A stretch of 64,000 bases of DNA from Colius striatus (Eukaryota > Chordata > Aves > Coliiformes > Coliidae), in the NCBI RefSeq assembly GCF_028858725.1, contig NC_084771.1, positions 7,034,915-7,098,914 on the forward strand. Direction: 5' to 3'. Positions 36,257 to 48,370 of this stretch are shown here, piece by piece. A program made the translations under genes and the position numbers. The notes beneath the pieces were generated by a model. The model was not told the origin of the DNA. It saw only the letters and a list, made by a program, of their open reading frames with translations, and ran no database searches. Every line of letters starts with the position of its first letter. Within the stretch, counting starts at the first letter, position 1.

Positions 36257-39200
36257 GTAAGGAGCCGGCTGTTTAAACGGTGCTTGTCTCTTGACACCCT
36301 CCTCGTCTGAGGAGAAGCTGCCGGAAGGGCCAGTGGGGGAGGCGTCGGTGGGGCTGAGGCTGTGCACGGCGCCTGGCCTCTGCTCCGGGGGTGGCATGCT
36401 CACACCCCACCTACACGTGAGAGGTTAAATGGATGGGCTGCATGAAAGGGTAAATTTTGGATGGGCTGCATGTGGACATGTTGGTCAGCGTGCCCTGCGC
36501 TGGTCAGCGTGCCCTGTGCTCGCTGCCTGACAGCAATGGAGCTGACAGCCCAGGGCCAGCGGCCCTGAGGGCAGCAGGGTGCTGCGCCCCTTGAGAGCAT
36601 GGATGGGGCTGCCCCACAAACTGAGGACACCCCTGAGAACCGGGGACATCCCTGAGAACTGGGTCTTGCCTGGAGGCTGGGGCCGCTCCTGGCACACAGC
36701 GGGGCCACGTTTGGCTTTGCCCACCCGGAGGGATGGGGCTGTAGCAGGATGACAAAGGAGCAGGGAGACGGGAGGCCCCAGGTTTTTAATTTCCTGCAGC
36801 AGTGGTTCTCGTGGCATCTGGTATTTTTCATTTGGGTTTAATTCCTCATCTGCCGCCTTAATAATGTGCACCTCTCCCTCTCTAGCTGCCCTCTGCTGTG
36901 CAGGGTTTGTTGTATCGCAGTGTGCTGGTAGGTGTGCGTGGCAGGTTTGGAGGTATGGTTAGTATGGATTTTAGGAGCTTCAGATTGGGAAGAGTAGTGA
37001 AATCCCTTTCCAGTGGGTGCTGCACACCGGCTGTGTCAAGCGAGTGGCTCTGCCGTGCTGAAATGGCTGTGGAATGCACACTGTTCCCCGGGGCTTTCAG
37101 TGCAAAGCTTAAAATAGTTGAGCCTAAAAATGACATTTGTGAAATTCATTAATAATATTAGTAGCTGTCTTGTCCCTGCTGTCTCCAGAGAGCTTAGCGA
37201 GTCCTGTTAACCCTCCTGCTCCCTGACAGCTGCATGTCATCATTGCCATTGTGCTCACAGTGCCAGGGAACCAGGGACCAGCCCCTGGATCCCCCCAGGA
37301 CAGGTACAGCTCAGAGGGAAGGGCAGGGGTGCAAGTGCCTCGGCTCACCACCTCCAGCTGCCTGCCATGGGGAAGGAACCTGCTTCTACACATGTAAGCA
37401 GAGTGGTGCTTCCCTCGGAGAAGGGCCCACAAGGAAGGATGGGGGACTTTGCCTGAACGAGACCTTCCCCATGCTCAGAGACAAGGGCCAAAAGCAGGTT
37501 TCTGCATTTTGTGCTTGCTCATTTAGCTCAGCCCATGAGGCTCGTGTTGAATTTGGCCCTGCAAAGCCCCAGAATGGCAATAAGGGTCCCCATGGTGTGT
37601 GTTAGAGCTGCTTCCCTCCCAGGTTCAGGAGTGCTTATGCTCTTTGCAGAGCTCCCTTCACTGGGTTGAAGTTTCTAGACACTCTGCTTGCAGCAGCACG
37701 GGGTGTTTTGGCAGACATGTCATTTCTGTCTCTCTTATTGGTAGTCTGCTGTTCCAGTATTTCCACCTCACTTCCCAGCAGCAAACAGACCTGCCTGATC
37801 CCCACCTGGGTCCCACAAGTACCTGGGGAGTGCAAGGCTTCATGAGAGGGGCTGCCAGGGAGCAGCTTTGGGGGAAGACCCATGAGACGAAGGCCACCAC
37901 CCTCTTGCTTTCCTTTGGTGGGCACCGATGGCCTTGTGTGGGGCTGAGGCTTCTGCTTCAGCCTGGTCTCCCATGTCCCTCCCCATGGCAGTGTTGCTCA
38001 GCTACTTGCCATGAACAGTGGAGGAATTTCCCAAGGAGGGAGAAATGTGCAGGGCTCTTTCTGGGGGATTAAAGCTTTTGAGGTTAAATGACGTGGAGCT
38101 GTGGCTGGTGGAAGATTTTGTGGGAAAAAGAAGGGCCAGGACACGATGACAGGGGAGAGGAGGCTTCCTAAAGCTGCCTTGGCACATGGACCAGCCTTCC
38201 CTGCCCTGCTATGTCCTGGGAGACCAGCCCCAGCTCGTCAGTGCCGGACCTTGCCCCGCTCCGTGGGCACCAGCCGTGTGTGCCAGTGGAACGGCTGATG
38301 TCTCTAGAGCTTGTGGGAGCAGCTGTGACAGGGCCCAGCCATCGTCTCCCTGTACAAACATTTTCATCTCTGGTGCTCTCCAGTTGTCTCCACGCTCCCT
38401 GTGCTTCAGCAATGCCAAAGGAGCCGGAGGAGGCTGCTGAGTTCCCTGCTGCAGCCCTGGCATGCTGTGGGTTGGCAGCGGTAACCCCAGCCCTGCCATG
38501 GGCACCTCTCAGCAGCCACTGCTGCAGGAGGCTGTCAGTGGGGAGATGGTTAAGCCCATCTGCCCCCAGCGATCCCCGGCAGGAAGAGGGATCCCAGGTG
38601 GCCGTGGGAAAGGCTGCTCTGCAGCGCTGCATTCCTGCAGCCATGCGGCCACCCTGTGTGGGGGGCTGCAGCTGCTGCACAGGGCCTCGGGCGGGACTGG
38701 GGGGGAGCCTGGGTAGTGCCAGGACCTGCCCCTCCTGCTGCCCCAGCTCTGGGCCAGTTGCCCTGTGCTGATGAGGCTCCAGCAGCTGTAAATCCCGTCT
38801 CCCTTGGCTTTGTCCCTGGGAAGTCGAACCCCAGACAATCGCAGCCCCTGTGTGTGGTGCTGGTGGCCCCTTTCCCGCCCCGCGTGCTGTGCCCGTGGGG
38901 AGGCTCAGGGAACCAGGGCCTGGACTGCTTTCAGCTCCTCTTTCTGTTTTCTCCTTTCCTTTGCTGTTGACTCCCTGTGTCTGCAGACATACACTCTGCT
39001 CCCAGAGCAGTTAATGCCACTGAGATGGGGACATGTTTGGCCCTGATGTTTTAAAGCCAGTGTGGCTGATGCCCTTGGGACAAGCCTTTTCTAGAGCTTT
39101 GCTTGTCCTCAGAGCCGGACCAGGCACCACTGACCCCATCTCCAGTCCTGGCAGAGAGGAGGCTGGAGTGTGAACTAAGCCCAAGTACAAGTGTAGAAGT

Positions 39201-39264
39201 CCATAAGTGTGAAAATCAACAAGACAATGAAATGATTTCTGTTCTTTTTTCTTTCTTCTCACAG
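36257..39264 (+). other. STARD8: STARD8 intron 1
   Basis: Bounded by the GTAAGG donor and the 'tttcttctcacag' acceptor. No coding signal, repeat array or mobile element was recognised inside. Confidence 0.6.
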
Positions 39265-39298
39265 TGTTTCACGTTGCTAGAAGATAGAAAAGATGCAG
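39265..39298 (+). CDS. STARD8: STARD8 coding exon 2 (34 bp)
   Basis: A long pyrimidine tract and 'ttcttctcacag' acceptor precede 34 bases encoding CFTLLEDRKDA plus one base, followed by a GTAAGG donor at 39,299. It starts in phase 0, as required by exon 1, so the joined start reads ...FKRAK-CFTLLEDRKDA. The tail ends in phase 1. The SAM-domain exon expected next (a 'CDWLRA-GFPQYAQLYED' type sequence in this family) was searched for by eye to the right edge and not found. The exon is very short, so the call depends on the two splice signals and on exon 1. Confidence 0.62.
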
Positions 39299-41149
39299 GT
39301 AAGGTGTGATAATGTTTTTCGGGGCAGGAATGCCAGCACTGTAGGGTGGGCAAGGGTTACAAGAGCAGGACTATCCCCTTGCTGGGTGTCTTTTCTGCCA
39401 GCACTATGTTTTTTTCCCCCAAACTGTTGTTCTTCAAAGGGGCAGCAAAAGCACTTGGTGCGAGGCAGTGCCAGCCCTGTGTGACTGAGATGTCTCACCA
39501 CCGGCAGCCTGGCGGGAGGGGCTTGTGGTGCAGCTCTGGCTGATCTGTGGTCACTGTGTCCATGGGCTGCATCAGCACTAAATGTCCCTCTGCAAAGGTA
39601 GGGGGTAGGTTGGGGATCAGGACCACCCCACCATGGGGGCTCCTGTGTGCTGGGGAAGCTGGAGGCTGGCAGTGGTCTGTGGGAGGTGGAGAAGGTGTGC
39701 GCCTGCGGGGCTGGGGACGGCTCGTGGGCTCCCCGACAGGACAGAGACAGCCACTCATTTTAAGAACTTCAGGGTCCCACTGCCAAACTTATCTGCAAGG
39801 GCACTGCCAGCCCAGCTGCTGCTCTGCCAGCTGCCAAGGAGTGCTCTGCATCTGGCTTTGTCCTTGTGTCCCACCTTGGAGAAACAGCCCCACTGCCAAG
39901 CCCGGCCCAGCTCAAAGGCAGGATGGGCAGAGGTGCTGCAATGCATCCTTTTAGCAGTTGGTCTAACAGAGGCACTTTGCTCAGAGACACCTCCAGAAGT
40001 AAACCTTGCCCAGTCCTTCAGTCAGCCTGTGGTCTCAAGCTGTCAGGAGCTCTGGAAGCAGAGGGACCCTGGAGCTCTCCTCTGCACAGGGCCCAGAACA
40101 GGTCCCACCGAGGCCGGCTCTCGGGGACAAGCAGGGCTACCCATGCTGGCAGTGCAGCCTCTGGCGCTGGGGAATGGGAGATGCTGCCCTGCAGGGAGCC
40201 TGTGAGACGAGCCCAGGGATCTCTGAGCAGTTCCCATAACTGGGGGCAGTGCTCCAGCCTCTTGTTTGTCATCCATGTAAGGGTTAGGTGAGCACTGAGC
40301 TTGGCTGGCACAAGAGCCCAGGAAGGCTCTGGGCCACAAAAGGAGCTTTGTGAAGGGAGCTCCAGAGGTAATCCTGGGTGGTCTCTCTTGCCCTTTCATG
40401 GGAGAGATTGACAGCATGAATATCAAGAGCTTGTCAAAAAGGGTTAAAGAGCCCTGTGCAGGCCAAGAGCAGGGAAGGCGCCTACAGATCACATCCATGG
40501 CAGTCTGCAGCAGCCTGGAGCCTGCAGCGTGGAGCCCAGTGGAGCATGGCTGAGGCTCTCCCTCCCATGGGGATCATGCTGGGCTTGCGGCAAGCCTGCC
40601 ATCAGTTATATCCTCTGCTGGGCTTTTTAAAGCTCTGAGGCCAGGGCAGTCACCTGCTGTCCTTTTAGCTGACCATCCTCAGAAGATGCTCTGGTAGATG
40701 AGTCACTTAAGGAAACACCCAGACATCCAGGCCCTGTCCCTGCCTGCGAGCAGCCCCTGCCCTGCACTCCGGCTGCACCGCTCTGCTGCTGCCCACCACC
40801 CTCAGCACTGCCGGGTCCACCGTGCTCAGCCCTCCCAGCAGGAACAGGGGAAACAACTTGGATCTCGTCTCTGTTCTTGGAGGACACGTTTCAGTGGGAG
40901 GAGGCGGGGATCAGCCTCCCCCTGGGACGGGCAGCCCCAGGCTGTGGGACACGGTGCTGACGGCATGGCCCCACCATCCTGTCCTGTTCTACTGGAGCAG
41001 TCCCAGCTGGGACCGCGTTTCCATGGACTTCCCAGCCCTCTGCTTCCTCTCTGACATTTGCTTCCCATGTATTGTTCTGCACAAAGCAGAGGAAAGGCTC
41101 ACACACCGGCCGTGTTCGCCAAACCTGTGTCCTCCAAATAAACTCCTGC

Positions 41150-41217
41150 GGGCAGCAGCAGCAGCAGGGGCAGAAGGAGCAGCAGCAGCAGAGGCAGGGA
41201 CAGGGGCAGCAGCAGGC
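41150..41217. repeat. CAG-rich imperfect trinucleotide repeat
   Basis: Interrupted (GCA)n/(CAG)n with 'agg' and 'ggg' interruptions, for example 'ggcagcagcagcagcagggg'. The longest pure run is only about five units. Confidence 0.8.
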
Positions 41218-42166
41218 CTCTCCCGAGGCAGGGACAGAGCACGCCTGCCTGTCCTTAAGCACCAGCATCCTCTCCCTGCCATGGGACGGGACAGAGCTGG
41301 CGGCTGCCGTCAGCACGGCTGGGCAGTGGTGGTAGCACAGTGCTGCAAACGTGGCTGCTGCGCTGGATGTGGCGGAATGATAGAGAAAACGAAGCATGAG
41401 GGCCTCTGCTGAACTTTTGCCCCTGCATGAAATAATAAGGTTGTATTTACCCAGCATCTGGATCTCCAAAAATAACCTGCTAAATTTAGCTGTTGTTGAT
41501 ACGTTGTCACAGCTGAGTTGTTCTCTCTTTACACGAAAATCTCTTAGGCTGGTTCTGGGGGTTTGTAGCACAAGTCTGGCCTGAGCCTCGCCTGGCGTGT
41601 GCCTGCATGTTCACAGCTCTGGGTTTTGGGGAGAGAAGGCAGGGATTTGGATCTGTTTTTCTGTTATTGCCTGACCAGGTTGAAAGGGAGAGAGACTGGA
41701 GGGCTGGCAGGGTGGTCACCATGAGGCTGTGTAGCCATGCTGGGACTTGCACCACCTTGGCACCAGGGCAGTGCTGGGGCTACAGTATCCATGCAAGGGT
41801 GGGATGCTGGCTGTGGTGTCAGGGACCTGTTTCTGGGGAGTGGGAGGGATGCTGGGATGCTGTATGTGGTGTCAGGGACCCATTTCTAGGGACTCCTGAG
41901 CTCCCTGAGACATGGCTGCCTGTTGTGCGGTGGAAAAGGTAGTCATGGATTGTGGTTGAAGAGGTTGGAATGAACTGAATGTGATGATCAATGGTTTCAG
42001 TGTGACGTGATGAGAGGGACCCTGTGTTGTTCCTTCCTCTCCCCTTTCCACCACAGGGTCAGTCTCAGGCTCGGCTGGTGAATGACACCGGAGCACCAGC
42101 TTCTGTCCCAAGCCACCTTCAGGTCTGTCCCGGAGCCGTGCTGATGCTGCCCCAGGGACTATGGCT

Positions 42167-42285
42167 GCAGGGCAGGGGCTCCAGTGCAGATGCTGGGAGC
42201 TGCTTGCAGGGCAGGGGCTCCAGTGCAGATGCTGGGAGCTGCTTGCAGGGCAAGGGCTCCAGTGCAGATGCTGGGAGCTGCTTCT
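42167..42285. repeat. 39-bp tandem repeat, three copies
   Basis: Three almost identical 39-bp units containing 'ggggctccagtgcagatgct' and 'gggagctgctt'. Copies differ at about one base, so the expansion is recent. The 13-codon period keeps frames open on both strands without implying a gene. Confidence 0.9.
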
Positions 42286-44427
42286 GCAGTGGCACCCTTG
42301 GGTGACTGCGGGAAGCGCCGTGGCAGTGATGCAGTGTGCACAGCACTCCTGCTAGTCTCTTGGCCTGCTGCAATCTTAAACTTTTGGGTTGTTCTCGTGT
42401 CACCTTTTTGCTATTGAGGGGCAAATGCAGAGAGCCTGAGCAAATTCCCTTTCCACCTGGCTTCCACAGAGAGACAACTCATGCCACCGTGGCTGGCTCC
42501 TGAGATGAGCTGAGAACGGGACATAAGAGAATATATGTTCAACAAAAGGGAACCCCCACATGGCAACACTTTGGGTGTTCCAATAAATGATTGCGGGGAA
42601 ACTATTTGTTGGAGGCCTCTCCAGCCCACAACATGAGGCCTTTTCTTGTCCTTGTTTCCCTTCTGCCTGTAAACATTTCTCTTAACTACAAGCTGGCGCC
42701 TGCTGCTGATCCCCTTCCCCCAGCCCATCTCCTCTGTCCTTCTGGGACTTTAATTTCAAGGTCTGGAAGATTTTCTGTTTCCTGGAGCTAGCAAAATGCA
42801 GATAACCCCCATCTGAACAGCAGGATCCTGTCACACCTCGGGTGATTCTCTTTGAGGGCCGGGAAGGAAGAGCCTTGGCTCAGGAGAGGGTTTTCCCTGG
42901 CGTGAGGGCTGCAGCACTGTGGCAGTGCAGGGTGAGAAGAGACCAGGAGCCTTCGGCTGCCTCCTGCCCAGGACAGCACCACGTTTTTCCCATGGCAGCG
43001 AGAAGTGATCGAGATGGGCTGGAAGGAAATTGTGGGCAAGAAAGTACATTTATATGTGCATCCTCTGGGTAGTTTGCGTGGGACCAATAGGCTGAAGAGG
43101 GAAGTGTTGAGTGTGGTTGCTTCCTTGAAGTCACAATGAGAAAACACATCGAGAACTGACAGAAACACAGTGCCATCTCCTCTGCCAGGCTGCTCTTGCA
43201 TCTGTCTGCTAGAGCAAAGCCCTTGTCTGGACTGGGGGACCTGCTTCTGTTTGTAGGGAGCTGTAACAGCAGCTGTAACACCTCCCCCTGATGTAACTGG
43301 AGGAGGCTCTGGCGCGGGTGGGTGAAGCAGGAACAGTTGGGGTAACTGAGCTGGTTGCTGCTTCTCATTGCTCACCAACGTGTTTACCTTCCAGGAGCTG
43401 GGGGCTTTTTGCTCTGGTTCAGCAGTGGCCACATAATCCAGATTCCTCAGATAAATTCCTCCTGTTTCTCTGAGATCCTGGCTGCTGTTTTAATTGCCTG
43501 GAGCTCTGGGCCAGACACAGGACCCTTGTTGCACAAAATGAGCTCCCATGAATGATGCTGTTGTGCATATGTCTCTGAGTTTCTCTTTTCCTCCCTCTTG
43601 CCCTCCTCCCCTGGAAGCTGGGGAATTCAGTATTGGTGAAATCCTGCCTGCTGTACTGATGCAGCTGGCGACACAGGCTCCAGCTGCTGCTTTGTGTGTG
43701 CCAGTTCACTCCTTTCCCCTGATTTTCGTCTCATAAACAGAGATATTGAAGCCATCCTCCTCCTCTCACTCGCTTCCTGTTGGTGCTGAGGCCCTGGGCC
43801 GAGCCCAGCGCTGGAGCATCCCAGTGGCCCAGGAGCTGTTCTGTGAGGGGCCAGGGATGGCTGTGGGGCTGTGCCTCCCCTTCTCCCTCAGGGCTGCCTG
43901 ACGCCCAGCGTGACCTGCCTGCAGGCGATGCTGTGCCGTGAGCTGGGGGCCAGGTGGTCGGAGTGACAGTGGTTGCCAGGTTCCGTGTGCCGCAGAGGGT
44001 GTGTTGGGCGTTTGCAGGGGTGTTGGGGATTCTCTGCTGGGCCTGGGGCTCACGGGGGGCTTTGCTGGGGACCAGGTGGGCTGAAGGGCTGCGGTGGCAG
44101 CGGGGCAGGGGCTGCTTCTACAGCTGAGGTCTGAGCAAAGCAAACAGGCGCTCTGCAGCATGCAGCTGGAGAGCGGGACAAATGGGCACTGCGAGGTGGG
44201 AGAGGGGCAGGTGCTCAGGTGTGGGGTCAGACCTGGATGAAGCTGGTTCGTGTGACAATGTCTCAGGCTCCTGCTGTTCCCACTCTGCGGCCGTGGGAAA
44301 ACAGGGAACGTGAGTAACATTTGCCGCGGGCACGGGGCTGTGGGTGAGCTGACCCCGGGACGCTCCCTTCCGCCTTGTTCCTTTCTGGGCTCGGTTTTTA
44401 TTTACACACCTGAAAGAAAACGGTCAC

Positions 44428-44450
44428 TTGTTTGTTTGTTTGTTTGTTTT
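44428..44450. repeat. (TTTG)n microsatellite
   Basis: Five TTTG units ('tgtttgtttgtttgtttgtt') directly upstream of the CpG island at 44.5 kb. Confidence 0.9.
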
Positions 44451-44489
44451 GCTGTTTATTTTGTTTGCTGGAGAAAGAGAAGCAGGTCA

Positions 44490-45700
44490 GGGCCCGCCGG
44501 GGATGCTGGGGGAGGTGTCGTGGGTTTTGTTTCGCGGGGGGGGAGCAAATGGGGCAGAGGCGCGTCTCTCGCGTGGGCTCCCGGCACCTTGCCCCGAGCG
44601 CAGCCGCGGCGGCTCGGCTGCTGCCTCTGGGGCGCGGGGCCAGCAGGGGGCGCCCTTCCCGCGCCGCCGCCGGAGGTCCCGGGGGGTGTCCGTGGGGAGG
44701 GTCCCGTGGGGGTAGTGCCGCGGGGGCGCGCGGGGGCTCGGGACGCTGTAGCCCAAACTGCTGCTGCCCCGGGACGGGGCCCGGGACCCCCCGGACTCTG
44801 CGGGCCGGCGGTGGCCGAGGCGGCGGGGAGGGGGCTGTGCGCGTCCTGTCGTCCCCGCGTGTGTGGGATGAGCCGCGCGTGTCCGTGCGCACGCCCGCGG
44901 GGGCTGCGCCGCTGCCGTCTGTCCCCAGAACGAGCCTCTGCGGCTGCCGTGTGGCACGGCCCGTTCTGCTGCCGGAGCCTGTCCGGGTGGGCAGGGCTTT
45001 GGGCGCTGGCAGGCGCGGGGGCTGCACGGGCAGCGGGACTCAGGCTGCAGCACCCGAACTGACGCTGCCCGCACGTCTGTGTCTCGGGCCGGGCTGTGTC
45101 TACACACTGCCCTTGATCCGTGGGGTCAGAGTCCCACATGGAGTCCCCTGGCTCAGCCCCGTGCACCCGGCCAGCGCTGGGCTGCCTGCAGCTCCTCTGA
45201 CCCCCCATTTATGGTCCCCTCAAATGTTATTCCTTTAGAGCCCGTTACCGAAGCTTTCCCCGGTTTGGGTCTTCCCACCCTCCCTGCTGGGAGGAGAAAA
45301 GCGGAGGAGGCAGCTCCCCAGCCTGGTCACCCTTCCTGACATTTTTTCCCAGTCTCCAGCCAGCCCCAAAGGGCTTTCGTTGGCTTCTTTTCCTCCTCTT
45401 TCTCAGCGACGCCCCGAACAGCCGCTCTCCCCTGGGCAGGGCTCCTCCAGCCCCCCGGGACGTGCTCTGGCCGCGGCCACGCTTCCTCCCTGCGCGGCCC
45501 GGGAGCGCAGCCGGCTCCGGGCTGCCCCGTCCCCTTCCCTGTGCTCTGCAGCTCCCCTGCAGCGCTCCGGGTCCCAGTCCCTCGGCAGCGGGCGGGCCGC
45601 AGGCAGCGTTAACCCTTTGCTGGGTGCCCTGCGGGGGCCCGCGGGCGCCGCGCCAGTCCCGGCACTGCGCTGGCAGCTATTAATATCTCCGGGCATGAAT
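44490..45700. promoter_or_regulatory. CpG island, candidate internal promoter
   Basis: Strongly GC- and CpG-rich DNA, densest at 44,520-45,060 and again at 45,400-45,690. It lies about 5 kb inside the putative STARD8 intron 2. Overlapping open frames on both strands (up to 268 residues) are Arg/Ala/Pro/Gly-rich island artefacts. It is a good candidate for an alternative STARD8 promoter or another transcript, but no confident first exon could be fixed. Confidence 0.5.
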
Positions 45701-47079
45701 GCGGCCCATTCATGGGGGCTGGGGGGAGCGTGCGGTGGGACTGAGTTCTGCTCCTCCCAGCGCCCGCCCCAGCTTTCCCGGTACGAGGGGGGTAAACGTG
45801 TGCCCGCGGGGCCCGGCTGCCACTGCACACTTCGGTCCTGCCCTCTCTGCCGCCTGTTTATAGCCGTCTCCGGGAGATTTCCTGCCTCTGCCCCCACACC
45901 CTCTCCGTTCCCGCTTTGCAGGAGGAAATGAGTGGAAAATGCTTGAAATCATCCTCTGAGCCAAATGCTTTTTTCCACTGGCCGTCACCGTGCTGCTGGG
46001 CTGCCCGGGAGCCGGTGCTGGGCTCTGAGCTGCCGCAGTGCCAGGCGAGCCCCCGTGAGCCCGTGGCAGCGCACAGGGCTGTGAGCTCTGCCCTTTCCCA
46101 GCTGTGCTCCCCATGCTGGGAGCAGTGCTGTGGGGCTGTGCCACAGCTTTCTACCCCTTTCCCAGCGATATGGCTGCAATACACTGTCCTCCCTCTATCC
46201 CCGGGGTGCTGTCTTGGCAGCTCCTTGGACCGACCTTCTGCTGCTCTACGCCAGCGCGGCTCCCTGGGGCTGGCCATGAGGGTGGCACGGGCTGCTTGCC
46301 CTCCAGCAGCAGGAGCCCTTGGCCCCCCTGCCTACCCCCAGCCCCTGGCTGGCCAGAGGCTCCCTCACACAAAGCTGTATGAAGACTTTCAAGTCAACAA
46401 CAGCCTCATTGAGAGGCCTCTGTTGCTGCGAGCCCCTTCCCTCCAGAGGAGAGGCCGCGGCGTCTCGGGCTGCGGCGGGGAGCAGAGGCGGTTGGGAGGT
46501 GGTGGGAAGGAAGGAAGGAGATGTGCATCAAAAGCCTCTCAGCCTGTGAAAACAATAGAAATAACACTGTCCTTTTCCCCTCATCCTCACATGTCAGGGT
46601 GCTTGGGCAACCCTCCAATCCCTGACAGTAATTTCAAAAGAAAAGTGGTTTTGTGGTCTCTGCTGTGTTTCTGCCTGTCCCCACACCCAGTCACAGCACT
46701 GCCTGTCCCTCCTCGAGCTGGATCTCTGCTCTGGGTTTGCTGACAAGCCTTTTGCCCAGTGTTCTTCTGTTCCCTCTCATGCTCTGCCTCCACGCTTCTC
46801 CCATGCTCAGGCTGGTGCTTCCTGACCTCCAGCCGTTTTGCTCTCCACCTGAAGCACTGTTTTTAGCTCTAAGACCCTCTGTTCCTGACCCTCTCCCCTG
46901 TTTTATTCTCCCCTCTCTTGCAAATAGTCTGCAGCTAGTCACATTACCCATGACACAGGTCTGGGACCCAGCAATCGGGTCGTGAGAAGGGTGTGTGCTG
47001 TGTGGAGGGTCTTGCTCCCTGGATGCTGTTGAAGCAGTAACTACCGAGCAAGAAAATCCCCTGCAGCGTGAGGGAGATT

Positions 47080-48370
47080 TTTGGGAAAGGAGTCCCGCGG
47101 GAGCAGCCTCTCCATGTCTCGCAGCCTCTCTGTGTCTCGCAGCTCTGCTCCTGCCACCGGCTCGGTTTGATGGCCAGCTGAGGTTCCGTACAGAAACCGT
47201 CCTGGGGCTCGGCTTTAGGGTGGAAACTCTCCGAGGGACCCCCCTTTTCCCCCGCCGGGTGCTGAGCCCGGCGGGAAGGTCGCAGCTGTTCGGGGTCCTG
47301 GTCCTGTGGCAACCAGCCCTGGGTCCAGCGTGCCCGCAGCCAAGCTGCAGCTGCCGGTGTGGAAGCGGCGGGAGGGAGGGAGGCGGCTGTGCGGGGCGGA
47401 GCACGGCCGGGGCGGGATGGGGCCGGGTCCCGCAGGTGCGGTGGCAGCCCCTTGCCCGGGGGCGGCGGGTGGGAGCTGCCGGGCCGGGCCGCCCCGGGGG
47501 GCGGGTTGCGGGGGCGGGCGGGGCTTGGCGCTGCAGCCCCGCACCTGCCGCGCTCAAACCGACAACGGCCGCAGCGGCGGCACCGCCACTCTCCCCCCTC
47601 CCCGATTCCCCCCAATCCCCCACATCCCCCCTCCTCCGCTCGCCCAGACTCGGCCGTTCGCCCCCGGCCCCAGGGCACGGCACAGCCAAAGGTAACGCGC
47701 GGTTTCGCGGGAGGGCGGGTGTGTGGCGTACGGACAGCAGCTGTGTTTCTGTTGGGGAGGGGGCGCGGACGGGGGCAGGGGCGTGCGGCACCCCCGGGCC
47801 CGCTCCTGGCGGAGCCGCTGCCGCCGCGGGCCGGGGCCGTCGGGCGGTACCGGCTGCTCGCACCGGGTCTCTGCGGGCGCACGGACGCGGTGCCGCGGTG
47901 AGATGGCCGTGGCTGTGGCTGCTGCCGGGGAGGAGGAGGAGGAGGAGGAGGAGAAGCTCGGGGCTGATGCGCGTTTCCCGACATGGTGGGGCTGTGACCG
48001 GATCCCGTCACTCCCGGCTGAGTCACAGCAGCGCGGGGGGCAGAAGCCATTCCCATGCCGTTGCGGCGGACGGCGTGCGGGGCTGCCGGGCTCCTGGGCG
48101 ACCCCCGCGCTGCCGGCAGGGATGCGGACGGGCCGCCTGCGGGGTTCGGGCCGCACAGGTTTTCCCAGGGCTCCTGGCCCCTCCTTGAGCTGTGATTACT
48201 GACAATTAAGCGGCGCTGGAAAAGCGCAGGTTTGCCGTTCGATCGAGTCAGTGAGTTCGTGGGAAAACTGCGCTGACGTCGGGAGGCTTCGGATCGGGCC
48301 CTTTGCGCGGGGGCGGGGGGGCTGCACTCCGCATTCTCGGCGCCGTGGGCACGTGTTTCCAGGCGCTGGT
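47080..48370. promoter_or_regulatory. CpG island, candidate alternative STARD8 promoter
   Basis: A second, stronger island with GC boxes around 47,390-47,530. A possible plus-strand donor lies at 'cagccaaag' / GTAACG (about 47,692). An AP-1 consensus 'tgagtca' is at 48,019-48,025, and a GAG run at 47,929-47,953. STARD8 is known to use alternative first exons, so a 5' non-coding or coding first exon is plausible. A 493-residue minus-strand frame covering the island is an artefact of high GC. Confidence 0.5.
47929..47953 (+). repeat. (GAG)n trinucleotide run
   Basis: A pure GAG run of about eight units in the CpG island. Read from the ATG at 47,903 it would encode a poly-Glu run (MAVAVAAAGEEEEEEEEKLG). 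It may be a chance frame. Confidence 0.85.

Larger units (their letters stand above)
35990..36260 (+). promoter_or_regulatory. STARD8: Probable STARD8 5'UTR/promoter region
   Basis: GC-rich sequence just before the STARD8 first coding exon. It contains a pyrimidine tract (36,004-36,083), then 5'UTR-like sequence with one short upstream ORF and a good context (ctccaccATGc) for the main start. Transcription starts are not visible. Confidence 0.5.

Noticed and set aside
46366-46412. 'KLYEDFQVNNSL' frame resembling the 'QLYEDFLFPIDISL' part of a DLC-family SAM domain
   Set aside because: Only five residues match, the flanks lack the rest of the SAM domain (no CDWLRA or DFLDRD segment), and no splice sites bound it.
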